Assembly: GCA_004293725.1 (NCBI GenBank)
Contig: REAW01000009.1
Coordinates: forward strand, 1 to 64,000
Reading direction: 5' to 3'
DNA length: 64,000 nt
Source: Curvibacter sp.
GTDB lineage: Bacteria > Pseudomonadota > Gammaproteobacteria > Burkholderiales > Burkholderiaceae_C
Shown: in pieces, positions 1-9,209 of the stretch
Layout of the letters: the number at the start of each line of letters is the position of its first letter
Numbering within the stretch: position 1 is the first letter of the stretch
Position numbers and translations under genes: made by a program
Notes under the pieces: model-generated
Databases searched by the model: none
Seen by the model: only the letters and a program-made list of their open reading frames with translations
Told to the model about the DNA's origin: nothing

Positions 1-47
1 AGTGCAGCAGCGGTCCATTCAATGACAAAGTTCAAGTTTTCCATCAT
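1..47 (-). CDS. mnhG: Mrp antiporter subunit G, N-terminal fragment cut by window edge
   Basis: Only the first 15 or so codons are in the window, reading MMENLNFVIEWTAAA. The gene follows mnhF with one base between the TGA stop and the ATG. Its place as the last gene of an A/B-C-D-E-F operon makes subunit G the expected product: a small membrane protein with about three helices, needed for assembly of the Mrp cation/proton antiporter. The identification rests on gene order, because too little protein is visible for a family call. Confidence 0.7.
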   Translation of the reverse strand, partial: MMENLNFVIEWTAAA

Positions 48-48
48 G

Positions 49-324
49 TCACTCCACAACGTCGCCACGGCTGAGGTAGCGCGCCAGTGCCACCGTGCCC
101 ACAAAGCCTAGCAAGGCTACGATCAAGGCCGCTTCAAACAACAGCGGTGTCTGCCAGAGCACACCAAGCATCACCACCAGCGCTACCAAACTGAGGTAGA
201 GGGTGTCCAGCGCCAGCACACGGTCAGCAATGGTGGGACCGAGCAAAAGGCGCCAGCCGCATAGAAGCAGGGTCAGGGTTACAGCGCCGATGCCGATGGT
301 CAGCGCGAAGTTCAGAACACTCAT
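49..324 (-). CDS. mnhF: Mrp-type Na+(K+)/H+ antiporter subunit F
   Basis: This 91-residue protein has three hydrophobic segments (about residues 4-26, 34-56 and 60-82) and the typical MnhF/PhaF stretch GPTIADRVLALDTL at about 29-42. MrpF is a small subunit of the hetero-oligomeric Mrp complex in the inner membrane, which exports Na+ or K+ in exchange for protons and supports pH and salt homeostasis. Its start overlaps the end of mnhE by 4 bases, which suggests translational coupling. Length and topology are normal for the family. Confidence 0.93.
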   Translation of the reverse strand: MSVLNFALTIGIGAVTLTLLLCGWRLLLGPTIADRVLALDTLYLSLVALVVMLGVLWQTPLLFEAALIVALLGFVGTVALARYLSRGDVVE

Positions 325-848
325 GCCAAGCTCTCCCCATCCAGGCCAAAAATCGCTAAGAGCGGTGCTTCATAGCGTGACTTCATGTCGGCCACCATGC
401 CCGCTGCGTCGTCACAGTTGAGTGCGTGCACCCAGATGCAGCGCGCCTCTTCATCCACAACAGCCGACACCGTGCCCGGAGTCATGGTGATGATGCTGGC
501 AAATAGCGCGTTCACCCGTTGGTGCTCGTCAGCGAGCGGAACCTGGAGCCAAGCGGGTTGCGGAAGGCTCATGGGGCCCAGCACCAATTTGGCCACGGTA
601 ATGTTTGACATAACGATGTCCCACGTGACCACGAATGTGAGGCGGATGGCGGGAATCCAGCGAATGGGTCCGCCCACATGCAACAGGCCGCGCAGCAAGC
701 GGGGAACAATCAACCCGATCAGGGCAGCGGATAGCAGGTGAACCGGCTCCAGGCTGCGCGAGAGCGACAGCCAGGTGGCCGCCAGCAGCAGCGATAGAAC
801 CGGGTGGTCGAACCAGCCCCCTCGGGGGACCGGGGTGTTGGGTTTCAT
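321..848 (-). CDS. mnhE: Mrp-type antiporter subunit E
   Basis: This 175-residue protein matches MnhE/PhaE: two or three N-terminal hydrophobic segments (about 17-35, 38-56 and 66-85), then a soluble C-terminal part with the conserved run TPGTVSAVVDEEARCIWVHAL. Subunit E is a membrane-bound accessory subunit of the Mrp complex. The gene overlaps mnhD upstream and mnhF downstream by 4 bases each, so it sits inside one tightly packed transcript. Confidence 0.93.
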   Translation of the reverse strand: MKPNTPVPRGGWFDHPVLSLLLAATWLSLSRSLEPVHLLSAALIGLIVPRLLRGLLHVGGPIRWIPAIRLTFVVTWDIVMSNITVAKLVLGPMSLPQPAWLQVPLADEHQRVNALFASIITMTPGTVSAVVDEEARCIWVHALNCDDAAGMVADMKSRYEAPLLAIFGLDGESLA

Positions 849-2503
849 GGTTGCTTCTCCTGGCTCGGAAGGGCTTTAGCAGGCGGCGGCGCGGTGCGCT
901 GGCCGTCGTAGGGTCGTGTGGTCGAGGAGCCGGTAGCGTCGGCGCCAAGCACCGCACGCACGTAGTCACTGGACTGCGTCAGTTGGGTGGCCGCCGCATC
1001 CGTGTAGCGCTTCACCGGGGAGGCCAGCACCGCCAGCGCCAGGGTCAACGCCATGAAGGCCCAGACCGGTGCCAGCATTCGACCACTGGAGCCTGCCGAC
1101 CCGGCATCGCTGGCAGGCTGCACGTGCCAAAAAACAATCACGCCAGCACGGGCCAGTCCCACAATGCTCAAGAAGCCGACCCCGAGCACCACACACCAGA
1201 TCCAAACCTGTGCCGCCAGTCCCGAACTGGCTTCCAGCACCATCAGCTTGCCCAGAAAACCCGGCAGCGGCGGCAGCCCTGCGGCCGATGCCGCACCAAA
1301 CAGCATCATCACGCCCAGCAGCACCGGCTCACGCACCGCGTGAGCGGGCTGCAGTTTGTCGTGGGCGTCGCCACGCTGCGCGGCCATCAACTCCACCAAA
1401 AGGAAGAGCCCAGCGATCACGATGGTGCTGTGCAGCATGTAGTACAGCGCGGCCGACAGCGTTTCGGGCGTGAACAGTCCAATTGCAGCAAGGATGGTGC
1501 CCACCGACGACACAGTGAGGTAGGCCACCAGCCGGCCCATGGTGTGTGCGGCCAGCGCGCCCAGCACACCCAGCGCGCTGGTGGCCAGGGCCAGCGGCAG
1601 TAGCCAGTCGGCCACGGCCAGTGCGGCACCACCGGCCTCGGCGCCGAACAGCTGCCAGTGCACACGCACGATGCTGTAAACCCCCACCTTGGTCATGATG
1701 GCGAATAGCGCCGCCACCGGCGCGCTGGCAGCGGCGTAGGTGCCGGGCAGCCAGAAGTAGAGCGGGAGCATGGCGGCCTTGAGGCCGAAAACCACCAGCA
1801 GAACGAGGGCAGCCACCTTGGCGAACACCAGTTGGTCACCATGAAGCTGTGCCAGGCGCTGGCCTACATCGGCCATGTTCAACGTGCCGGTAGCCGCATA
1901 CACCAGTGAGAGGCCGATCAGGAACAACCCCGAGGCGACAAGATTGAGCACCACATAGTGGATACCCATGCGAAACCGCTCCCGCCCTTGGCCGTGCACC
2001 AGCAACACATAGGAGGAGATCAGCAGTACCTCGAAAAACACAAACAGGTTAAACAGGTCGCCGGTCACGAAAGCGCCCGACAGGCCCATCAGTTGGAACT
2101 GGAACACCGCATGAAAATAGCGCCCGCGACCGTCCCAGCCACAGCTCGCGTACCAGAGCACGGGCGCCGCCACCAGGTAGGTCAGCAACACCATCAGGGC
2201 CGAAAGGCGGTCCACCACCATCACGATGCCAAATGGCGCTGGCCACTCACCCAGGCGGTAAACCAACAATTCGCCACCTGCAGCGTGCTGTACCAGGCCT
2301 ACGGCCATCAGCAGGCCCAGCCCGGTCGATACCAGGCTGATCCGCCGCCGCAAACGCAAGGCCGCATCGTCGTGTGCCCCGCCTTGCCCGGCCATGCCAC
2401 CCGCATCGCCGATCAGCAGAAGCAGTGCCGCAGTGAACATGGGCAGTACCACCGACAGCACCGGTGCGTGCTGCAGCCAGAAAGTCATCACAGCATCGGT
2501 CAT
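845..2503 (-). CDS. mnhD: Mrp-type antiporter subunit D (NuoN/NuoM-like)
   Basis: This 552-residue polytopic membrane protein belongs to the proton-conducting antiporter family shared with NADH dehydrogenase subunits NuoM/NuoN. The family core is present, including FFEVLLISSYVLLVHG (about residue 155), the lysine-bearing helix FGLKAAMLPLYFWLPGTYA (about 240) and APVAALFAIMTKVGVYSIVR. MrpD is one of the two subunits thought to carry the ion pathway. The last 60 or so residues are polar and rich in Ala, Thr and Pro, a little longer than usual. The start is an ATG overlapping the end of mnhC by 4 bases. Confidence 0.94.
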   Translation of the reverse strand: MTDAVMTFWLQHAPVLSVVLPMFTAALLLLIGDAGGMAGQGGAHDDAALRLRRRISLVSTGLGLLMAVGLVQHAAGGELLVYRLGEWPAPFGIVMVVDRLSALMVLLTYLVAAPVLWYASCGWDGRGRYFHAVFQFQLMGLSGAFVTGDLFNLFVFFEVLLISSYVLLVHGQGRERFRMGIHYVVLNLVASGLFLIGLSLVYAATGTLNMADVGQRLAQLHGDQLVFAKVAALVLLVVFGLKAAMLPLYFWLPGTYAAASAPVAALFAIMTKVGVYSIVRVHWQLFGAEAGGAALAVADWLLPLALATSALGVLGALAAHTMGRLVAYLTVSSVGTILAAIGLFTPETLSAALYYMLHSTIVIAGLFLLVELMAAQRGDAHDKLQPAHAVREPVLLGVMMLFGAASAAGLPPLPGFLGKLMVLEASSGLAAQVWIWCVVLGVGFLSIVGLARAGVIVFWHVQPASDAGSAGSSGRMLAPVWAFMALTLALAVLASPVKRYTDAAATQLTQSSDYVRAVLGADATGSSTTRPYDGQRTAPPPAKALPSQEKQP

Positions 2504-2844
2504 CCGTGTGGCCCTCCCGGTTCGTGGCCGTCCACGTGATCGCTGCCACTTTCATGGCGGCTACGTAACGCCAATTCCACTACAAAGCCGGTGGTGGCAA
2601 AGCCGATCACGATAGCGGTTAGCACGAGCGCCTGCGGCAGGGGGTCGGCAACTGCACCTTCGCCCGCCAATATCGGAGCGGCGTTGGTCCACAGACGCCC
2701 CATCAAGAAAATGAATACGTTGACCGCGTAGCCGAACAACGACAACCCCAACACGACTGGGAAGCTTCGCCCGCGCAGCATGAGGTAGATGCCGGTGGCA
2801 GTCACCATGCCCACCCCTGTGGCAAGTAGGAATTCCATGCTCAT
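2500..2844 (-). CDS. mnhC: Mrp-type antiporter subunit C (NuoK-like)
   Basis: This 114-residue protein has three hydrophobic helices (about residues 3-22, 28-50 and 70-92). The run DPLPQALVLTAIVIGFATT is typical of MnhC and resembles NuoK of respiratory complex I. It is a small integral subunit of the Mrp antiporter. It overlaps its neighbours by 4 bases on each side. The polar C-terminal tail is rich in His, Gly and Asp. Confidence 0.94.
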   Translation of the reverse strand: MSMEFLLATGVGMVTATGIYLMLRGRSFPVVLGLSLFGYAVNVFIFLMGRLWTNAAPILAGEGAVADPLPQALVLTAIVIGFATTGFVVELALRSRHESGSDHVDGHEPGGPHG

Positions 2845-5669
2845 GACGGACTCCGTTCGAGATTGATTTGAGGCGCTTCCCGTGAAGCTTGGCCCAGTAC
2901 AGATAGCGTTAACAAAGTGCTGCCCACCACCGTGAGGTAAACCCCCAGGTCGAACAGAGCGGCCGTGGCCAGCGGTAGTTCACCCAGGAGCGGTACGTGC
3001 GGGTGGCCAAACGCGCTCGTAAGGAACGGCCTGCCCAACACAAATGCACCCACTCCGGTAAGTCCGGCGATGCCAAGACCGATGCCAATGCAGCGCACGA
3101 AGCGTCTGCCACCACCGGCGTGCATCAACTGTTCGGCGCGGGCCTGTCCCAGCGCCATGAATTGCAGCACCAGCGCCACCGCAGTGATCAGCCCGGCGAT
3201 GAAGCCACCACCGGGCAGGTTATGGCCGCGCATAAAAATGTAGATGCTGAACACCAGCGCCAGCGGTAGCACCAACGATGCGGCCACCCGTAGCAGCAAG
3301 GGTTGCTGTGCAAAGGTCCAGAGTCTGCCCTCTGGGTCCATGCCCGGCTTGCGGGTGCGCATGCCGTCCATCAGCGCGAGCACACCAATCGCGGCAATAC
3401 CCAGTACCGTGATTTCGCCCATGGTGTCGTAGCCGCGGAAGTCCACCAGAATAACGTTGACCACGTTGGAGCCCCCGCCTTTCAGTAGCGATTGCTCCAG
3501 GAAGTACCAGGAAATCGACTCCTGATCGCGTGTCAACACCAGCCAAGTGATGACCGACATGGCCACGCCGCCGGCAATTGCCAGCAAAGCGTGCAGGCCT
3601 TTGCGCAGCGCCGGAGTTTCCCTTGGGCTCATCTGCGGCAGCAGCGCGAGCCCCATCAGTAGCAACACAGTGGAAACGATGTCCACCGATAACTGGGTCA
3701 GCGCCAAGTCGGGCGCGGAAAAGCCCAGAAAGGTGAGCGAGGCCCCCACGCCCACTACGCCCACCAGCACCACGGCTACAAAGCGCTGGTGGTGCACGCG
3801 TACGATGGCCACGCAGGTGGCGAGCAGCAGCGCCCACATCGCCCAGGCCAGAGGCGTGGCGGGCATCTGTGGTCGCTCACCGGTGCCCATTCCACTTCCC
3901 CATAGCGGCAGCGCACCCAATATCAGGGCAGTCAACAGCAGCCAACCCACGTAGCGTTGCAGCGAACCGGTTTCCAGACGGGCGGTGATACGTCCGGCGA
4001 GGGCAAACAGGTGGTCAATCAGCCACTCGAAAATGGCGCGCCCGGTGGCCGCTCCGAACCAGTCTTCCGAGCTGATACGGTGCAAGCGCTTCCCCTTTGC
4101 AAGCCACAGGTAAAGGCCCGCGCCCACGGCGAGAGCGATGGCACTCATCAGCAGGGGCAGGTTGAAGCCGTGCCAGATCGACAAGGTGTAGTCCGGCAGG
4201 GGCTGGCCCGCCAAAGCGGTGGCAGCCACATGCACTAGCGGCCCAAAGGTGACGGCGGGAAGCAGGCCGACCACGATGCACATCGCCACCAAGAATATGG
4301 CGGGCAGCTTCATACCCAGCGGCGGCTCGTGGGGGTGCGTGTTGGGTACATCGCCCAGCGGCCCATTGAAATAGGTGTCGTGCACAAAGCGCAGCGAATA
4401 CGCGACACTGAACACGCCAGCCAGCGTCACCAGCACCGGCACCAACCAGGCATACAGGCCGCTGGTACCCACGACCGCTTCGGTGAAGAACATTTCCTTG
4501 GAAAGGAAACCATTGGTCAGCGGCACACCTGCCATGGATGCCGCTGCCACCATGGAAAGCGTGGCCGTCCAGGGCATGAACTTGTACAAGCCTCCAAGCT
4601 TTCGCATGTCGCGGCTGTGGGTTTCGTGGTCGACGATGCCAGCGATCATGAACAGCGACGCTTTGAAGGTGGCGTGGTTGAGCACATGGAACACGGCTGC
4701 CACCGCAGCCAACGGCGAACCCAGACCGACCAGAAAGGTGATGAGGCCGAGATGACTCACGGTGGAATACGCGAGCAGGCCCTTGAGGTCGTGTTTGAAG
4801 ACGGCGATAAAGGCGGCAAACAGCAACGTGATGAGGCCCACGGTGGTCACAATCCACTCAAACCAGCCAGAGCCCGCCAGCACCGGGTACATGCGCATGA
4901 GAAGGAAAACGCCGGCCTTCACCATGGTGGCCGAATGCAGATAGGCTGACACTGGCGTGGGCGCAGCCATGGCGTCGGGCAGCCAGAAATGGAACGGGAA
5001 CTGCGCGCTCTTGGTGAAGGCGCCGATCAATATCAGCAGCAGGGCCGGCACAAACATCGGGTCGGCCTGAATGGCTGCCACGTTGCCCAGCATGGCGCTA
5101 AGTTCATAGGTGCCGGCAATCTGCCCGAGCAGCACAAAGCCGCCAAGCATGGCCAAGCCACCACCGCCGGTTACCGCCAGTGCCTGGCGCGCGCCTGCGC
5201 GGGCATCAGCCCGGTGGCTCCAGTACCCCACCAGCAGAAAAGAGGAGAGGCTGGTTAGTTCCCAGAAAACCACCAGCAACAACAAGTTGTCCGACAGCAC
5301 CACGCCAAGCATGGCGGCCATGAACAGCATCATCTCGCTATAGAACTTGCCCACCGAATCCTTGGTGCTCAGGTAGAAGTGCGCGTAGATCACGATCATC
5401 AGACCGATGAACAGGATCAGCCCGGCGAACATCATCGACAGACCGTCCAGTCTGAAGGTGAGGTTGAGACCAATCTCGGGCACCCATGCCCACGTGTTCA
5501 TGATGACCTCGCCGGACATCACCGCTGGCGCATGACCCAGCAACAGAGCCAAGCTCGCCAGGGTCACGGCGCCTGCGGTGAGCGCAGCCAACAGTCGAGA
5601 CTTTGAGCCCAGCCAGAGTGTTGCGGCCGTGCCCAGCAAAAGAGGAAGCAAAACTATGAGTAACAGCAC
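2841..5669 (-). CDS. mnhA: Mrp-type antiporter, fused subunits A and B
   Basis: At 942 residues this is the first gene of the Mrp operon. Residues 1 to about 780 are the NuoL-like MrpA part, with ELTSLSSFLLVGYWSH (about 138-153), the lysine helix FTKSAQFPFHFWLPDAMAA (about 218) and HVLNHATFKASLFM. The C-terminal 170 or so residues match MnhB (SIYIFMRGHNLPGGGFIAGL). An A/B fusion is the usual state in the Pha-type (group 2) Mrp operons of proteobacteria and explains why no separate mnhB is present. The start is GTG at 5669, preceded by AAGGA about 8 bases upstream; no in-frame ATG fits better. The complex exchanges Na+ or K+ for protons across the inner membrane. Confidence 0.94.
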   Translation of the reverse strand: MLLLIVLLPLLLGTAATLWLGSKSRLLAALTAGAVTLASLALLLGHAPAVMSGEVIMNTWAWVPEIGLNLTFRLDGLSMMFAGLILFIGLMIVIYAHFYLSTKDSVGKFYSEMMLFMAAMLGVVLSDNLLLLVVFWELTSLSSFLLVGYWSHRADARAGARQALAVTGGGGLAMLGGFVLLGQIAGTYELSAMLGNVAAIQADPMFVPALLLILIGAFTKSAQFPFHFWLPDAMAAPTPVSAYLHSATMVKAGVFLLMRMYPVLAGSGWFEWIVTTVGLITLLFAAFIAVFKHDLKGLLAYSTVSHLGLITFLVGLGSPLAAVAAVFHVLNHATFKASLFMIAGIVDHETHSRDMRKLGGLYKFMPWTATLSMVAAASMAGVPLTNGFLSKEMFFTEAVVGTSGLYAWLVPVLVTLAGVFSVAYSLRFVHDTYFNGPLGDVPNTHPHEPPLGMKLPAIFLVAMCIVVGLLPAVTFGPLVHVAATALAGQPLPDYTLSIWHGFNLPLLMSAIALAVGAGLYLWLAKGKRLHRISSEDWFGAATGRAIFEWLIDHLFALAGRITARLETGSLQRYVGWLLLTALILGALPLWGSGMGTGERPQMPATPLAWAMWALLLATCVAIVRVHHQRFVAVVLVGVVGVGASLTFLGFSAPDLALTQLSVDIVSTVLLLMGLALLPQMSPRETPALRKGLHALLAIAGGVAMSVITWLVLTRDQESISWYFLEQSLLKGGGSNVVNVILVDFRGYDTMGEITVLGIAAIGVLALMDGMRTRKPGMDPEGRLWTFAQQPLLLRVAASLVLPLALVFSIYIFMRGHNLPGGGFIAGLITAVALVLQFMALGQARAEQLMHAGGGRRFVRCIGIGLGIAGLTGVGAFVLGRPFLTSAFGHPHVPLLGELPLATAALFDLGVYLTVVGSTLLTLSVLGQASREAPQINLERSPS

Positions 5670-5785
5670 ATATTTCCTTCGGGGTAACTTCTCTCAAGTC
5701 TATAGGCGCTTGGGGTGAGCTTGGCGTGAACAGCACTTTCGCCGTTATCAATACAGACGGCGGCGCGCATGTGCCCCAGCTTCCC

Positions 5786-5825
5786 AAAAGAAAATGACCG
5801 CCGCAGTCGTTGACTGGCGGCGGTC
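5786..5825 (-). terminator. Rho-independent terminator after the TRAP genes
   Basis: An inverted repeat (GACCGCCGC ... GGCGGCGGTC) with an 11-base loop lies 24 bases past the stop of the TRAP large permease gene. Read on the minus strand it is followed by ATTTTCTTTT. It would end the TRAP transcript before the Mrp operon, whose start codon is about 120 bases further on. Confidence 0.75.
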
Positions 5826-5848
5826 CATGCGCATGCCAATGCAGCGGG

Positions 5849-7672
5849 TCAGGGTTTCTTGGCGGCGTCCTTGGCCGCTTCTTCCAACATGGCCTTCATC
5901 GGGTCATCAGCTGGGGAAGCTTGACCAGGGGTTGGTACCTCGCCTTCTTTGGCGGCCCCCTCCATGCCTGTTGTTGGGTCAGCAGCCTCTTCACTCATCG
6001 GCATTTGCAACTGCTCCATCACCTGATCCGCGTTAAGTTTTTCTACCTTCTCAATACCACCGGTCACCAGTGAAGGGAATGCCATGACCATTGCGATCAT
6101 GACGATCTGCAGGCAAATGAAGGCAATTGATCCCTTGTAGATCTCTGAAGTCTTGACCGAGGGAATCATGGCGCCGGTAATGCGGTCTTTGTAATCAAAC
6201 TTGGCTGCCACGCTGCGCAGGTAGAACAATGCGAAGCCGAAGGGCGGCGTGAGAAACGACGTTTGCAGGTTCATGGCAATGATGACGCCAAACCAGATCA
6301 TGGCGTCGTCGGGAGTCATACCGGGCACCAGGCCGGGCAGAATTTTCTCAGCCACTGGGGCCAGCAGCGGAATGACGATAAAAGCGATTTCAAAGAAGTC
6401 GATGAAGCAGCCCAGGATAAACACCAGAATGTTGACGACTATCAGAAAGCCCCAGGCGCCGCCCGGAATGCCGTCAAACAGGTGCTCGACCCAGATGTGT
6501 CCATCGGCTGCGTTGAAGGTGAAGCTGAACACCGTAGAGCCGATAAGGATGAACAGCACGAATGAGGCGAGCTTGGCGGTGTTCTCCAGAGCTTGCTTGA
6601 GTAAGCTCAAATTGATACGCCGCTTGCCGCCAGCCAGGATCAATGCACCCAGTGCACCCATAGCGCCGCCTTCAGTGGGGGTTGCAATCCCCAGAAAGAT
6701 CGTACCCAGCACCAGAAAAATCAGAATCAGCGGCGGCATCAAAACGAAAGTAACCTGCTCTGCGAGCTTGGACAGCAGGCCCATGCCAGTCACACGGTTC
6801 ACAATGGCCAAGGCCAGACCGAGAAGCGAGGCGAGCGTCATCGAGAGGATGACAACTTCATCGCCGGGCGCTGGTAGCGGCCGGTTGAGCAGAGGCGTGA
6901 GTATCGCGTTATGGACCTGGCTCCAGGCAATACCGGCAGCCGCACACAACACCACCAGAATGGTCAGCGAGCGATGCCCGGACGAGCCGTTGGCTTCCTT
7001 GTAAATGCGCGCCTCAGGCGGCAAGGGCGGCACCATGGATGGGCGAACCAGTGCAACCACTACGATGAAAGAAATGTACAGACCCACCAGCATCAGACCC
7101 GGCACCAGAGCGCCGGAGTACATGTCGCCTACCGAGCGACCCAGTTGGTCAGCCAGCACAATCAGCACCAACGAGGGAGGGATGGCCTGCGCCAGAGTGC
7201 CAGAGGCAGTGATCGTTCCCGTGGCGATTGTTCGGCTGTAGCCGTATCGCAGCATGATGGGCAGGGAAATCAGGCCCATGGAGATCACGGCAGCGGCTAC
7301 CACGCCGGTGGTGGCCGCCAGCAATGCGCCCACCAGAATAACGGCTACGGCCAATCCGCCGTGCAGCGGACCGAAGACTTGGCCCACCGTTTCGAGCAGA
7401 TCTTCCGCCATCCCCGATCGTTCAAGGATGATGCCCATAAAGGTAAAAAACGGAATGGCCAGCAGGGTGTCGTTCTGCATGATGCCGAATACGCGCGAGG
7501 GCAGCGCCTGGAACAGATTGGCCGGAAACAGGCCGGCTTCCATGCCGATGAAACCGAAGGCCAAGCCGGTCGCAGCCAGACCGAACGCAACGGGGAAGCC
7601 GGTGAGCAGGACTACGAACAGCCCCGCAAACATCAGCGGGACAAATTGTTGGGCAAGAAATGTGGTTTCCAT
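5849..7672 (-). CDS. dctM: TRAP transporter large permease subunit (DctM/FcbT3 type) with acidic C-terminal tail
   Basis: The 607-residue protein has about 12-14 hydrophobic segments and DctM-family motifs: GFPVAFGLAATGLAFG, LLAIPFFTFMGIILERSGMA (about residues 65-85) and the C-terminal VIIAMNLQTSFLTPPFGFALF. It is the ion-coupled permease of a tripartite ATP-independent periplasmic transporter, of the longer mannitol/chloroaromatic-like class. The last 80 or so residues form an Ala/Glu/Pro-rich, probably disordered tail that is not part of the usual fold. ATG at 7672 is chosen because it follows the dctQ stop with one base between, although the frame is open upstream. The substrate cannot be told from sequence. 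No periplasmic binding protein gene is adjacent. Confidence 0.88.
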   Translation of the reverse strand: METTFLAQQFVPLMFAGLFVVLLTGFPVAFGLAATGLAFGFIGMEAGLFPANLFQALPSRVFGIMQNDTLLAIPFFTFMGIILERSGMAEDLLETVGQVFGPLHGGLAVAVILVGALLAATTGVVAAAVISMGLISLPIMLRYGYSRTIATGTITASGTLAQAIPPSLVLIVLADQLGRSVGDMYSGALVPGLMLVGLYISFIVVVALVRPSMVPPLPPEARIYKEANGSSGHRSLTILVVLCAAAGIAWSQVHNAILTPLLNRPLPAPGDEVVILSMTLASLLGLALAIVNRVTGMGLLSKLAEQVTFVLMPPLILIFLVLGTIFLGIATPTEGGAMGALGALILAGGKRRINLSLLKQALENTAKLASFVLFILIGSTVFSFTFNAADGHIWVEHLFDGIPGGAWGFLIVVNILVFILGCFIDFFEIAFIVIPLLAPVAEKILPGLVPGMTPDDAMIWFGVIIAMNLQTSFLTPPFGFALFYLRSVAAKFDYKDRITGAMIPSVKTSEIYKGSIAFICLQIVMIAMVMAFPSLVTGGIEKVEKLNADQVMEQLQMPMSEEAADPTTGMEGAAKEGEVPTPGQASPADDPMKAMLEEAAKDAAKKP

Positions 7673-7673
7673 C

Positions 7674-8276
7674 TTATTTGTCTCCGGCCAAGCGGGCCGC
7701 TGCCACACGCTCGAGCTCTTCAATGTGTTTCTGATCGTCCGATTTGGCTGCTTCACCGCCAATTGGGTCGTCAATGATTCCTTGCAGGTATGCCAGACGT
7801 TTGATCAGTTCCGATACACCTTGCAACAAGAGCAGGCCAAATCCAAGGGGGACCAGCATATAGACTGGCCAGCGGATTAGTCCGCCCGCGTTTTGCGACA
7901 TTTCACCGCTCTGGTACGCCCCCATAAAGGAAGGCCAACTCAGGGCAATGAGCAATATACAAAACGGAAACAGCACAAACAAAATGCCACACACATCAAT
8001 CCAGTTGCGTGTGCGGTCTGAGAGGCGCGACGAGATGAAGTCAATACGCACATGGGAGTTCTTTAAAAATCCGTAGCCCGCACCCATCATGAAAACCGCG
8101 GCAAACAGGTACCACTGAATTTCCAGCAAACCATTGGAACTGATGTCAAATGCTTTGCGCACAATGGCATTGCCCGCGCTGATGAGGGTAGTGGCCAGAA
8201 TCAACCACATGGTTAATTTGCCGATCCAAGAACTGAGCATGTCGATCAGTCTGGACAGTGATAACAGGGGTGCCAT
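7674..8276 (-). CDS. dctQ: TRAP transporter small permease subunit (DctQ)
   Basis: This 200-residue protein has four hydrophobic segments and the DctQ signature around the second and third helices (EIQWYLFAAVFMMGAGYGFL, then VRIDFISSRLSDRTRNWID). It is the small membrane subunit that pairs with DctM. ATG at 8276 was chosen because GGAGA lies just upstream; the open frame extends further but the added residues are polar and lack a ribosome site. It is the first gene of a two-gene unit, and the binding protein (DctP) that would complete the transporter is not in this window. Confidence 0.88.
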   Translation of the reverse strand: MAPLLSLSRLIDMLSSWIGKLTMWLILATTLISAGNAIVRKAFDISSNGLLEIQWYLFAAVFMMGAGYGFLKNSHVRIDFISSRLSDRTRNWIDVCGILFVLFPFCILLIALSWPSFMGAYQSGEMSQNAGGLIRWPVYMLVPLGFGLLLLQGVSELIKRLAYLQGIIDDPIGGEAAKSDDQKHIEELERVAAARLAGDK

Positions 8277-8492
8277 GTCGTCTCCATTTTTTGTATTGGG
8301 AAATGAACGTCGCGTTGATTGCACGTCCAACTTTGTACCCATGAAGTCTAAAGCTTAAGAGGGGCGATGTGGCTGAAGAAACCCTGACGGAATGGCCGTT
8401 GCAAAGGCCTTAACAGGGGAAAAATTCATGCATTTTTTCAACGCCGGATCGCAAACAAGGGTAAACCATGATGCGCCGGCGGAGCAGACCGT

Positions 8493-8894
8493 CTAAGCGC
8501 GAGTTGCTATCAAATAGGTAGTGGACCAGAGGCCCACGATGGTAAGCAGCAACGAACCCAGCAGGTGCAAGGTGGTGGTACCGAATGCCAGCATATAGCG
8601 CTGCTGGCCCAACATGGAAACCACCTCGGCAGAGAAGCTGGAGAACGTGGTGAGTGCGCCCAGAAACCCTGTGATCAATGCCAGACGCCACACGGGGTCC
8701 AGTTGAGGTATGGCTTGAAAAACGGCCACACAAACCCCCACCAGATAGCCGCCAACGAGGTTTGCCGCCAATGTGCCCCAGGGCAGCACGGTGCCAGCTG
8801 CCACGGCGGTTGCGGGGTTCAGCCACAGGCCCAGCTGCCAACGTGCAAGCGCACCCACGCTGGCGCCCAGGCAGATGGCCAGCACCTGCAACAT
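8493..8894 (-). CDS. fluC: Fluoride channel CrcB/FluC
   Basis: This 133-residue protein has four hydrophobic helices and the Fluc-family motifs GASVGALARWQL (about residues 9-20) and GFLGALTTFSSFSAEV (about 75-90), which carry the pore-lining Phe and Thr/Ser residues. FluC proteins are dimeric channels that let fluoride leave the cytoplasm. ATG at 8894 overlaps the TGA stop of the upstream gene by one base. The C-terminal codons (TYLIATRA) are formed by a copy of the dispersed repeat described elsewhere, so the exact end may be variable among relatives. No fluoride riboswitch was recognised upstream; the gene seems to be co-transcribed. Confidence 0.93.
   Translation of the reverse strand: MLQVLAICLGASVGALARWQLGLWLNPATAVAAGTVLPWGTLAANLVGGYLVGVCVAVFQAIPQLDPVWRLALITGFLGALTTFSSFSAEVVSMLGQQRYMLAFGTTTLHLLGSLLLTIVGLWSTTYLIATRA
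8497..8521. repeat. Short copy of dispersed palindromic repeat, inside fluC 3' end
   Basis: The sequence GCGCGAGTTGCTATCAAATA followed by GGTAG fits the repeat core GCGCAAGCAGCTAT-N-AAAT-N-ATAGC found elsewhere in the window. It supplies the last codons of fluC. The copy is short and degenerate, and the assignment is by eye. Confidence 0.5.
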
Positions 8895-9184
8895 CAAGGC
8901 GTTGTGCCCTTGTTGCTATAGGGTGCGCCGTTGACGGTAAGGCCTTCGGCCGAGAGTTTGGTGGCGGTGCTGGCTTTGATGCCTTTGACCCGCGTCATGA
9001 GGTCAGCCCAGTCCTTGAATGGACCGTTGGAGCGGGCCTGCAAAATGCGCTCCGTGCTGCTGGGCCCCAGGCCTTTGACGCTGTCGAGTTGCGCCTCGGT
9101 GGCCTGGTTAACGTCAAGTGCCAACGCGCAGGCACTGAACAGGGCGAACACCGCAAGTACGGAAAGTTGGCGTGGCATCGACAT
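8894..9184 (-). CDS. ComEA-like helix-hairpin-helix protein, secreted
   Basis: The 96-residue protein starts with a signal peptide (hydrophobic core about 7-20, likely cleavage after ALA near residue 22). It is followed by a double helix-hairpin-helix domain with DVNQATEAQLDSVKGLGPS and WADLMTRVKGIKASTATKLS. Such ComEA-type domains bind DNA without sequence specificity. In naturally competent bacteria ComEA pulls DNA into the periplasm, but many short proteins of this type have no tested role. It lies between hldD and fluC in the same direction. A competence role is only a possibility here, since no comEC or pilus genes are near. Confidence 0.85.
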   Translation of the reverse strand: MSMPRQLSVLAVFALFSACALALDVNQATEAQLDSVKGLGPSSTERILQARSNGPFKDWADLMTRVKGIKASTATKLSAEGLTVNGAPYSNKGTTP

Positions 9185-9209
9185 TTGCGCTCCTTGGGCA
9201 GGTTAGGGG

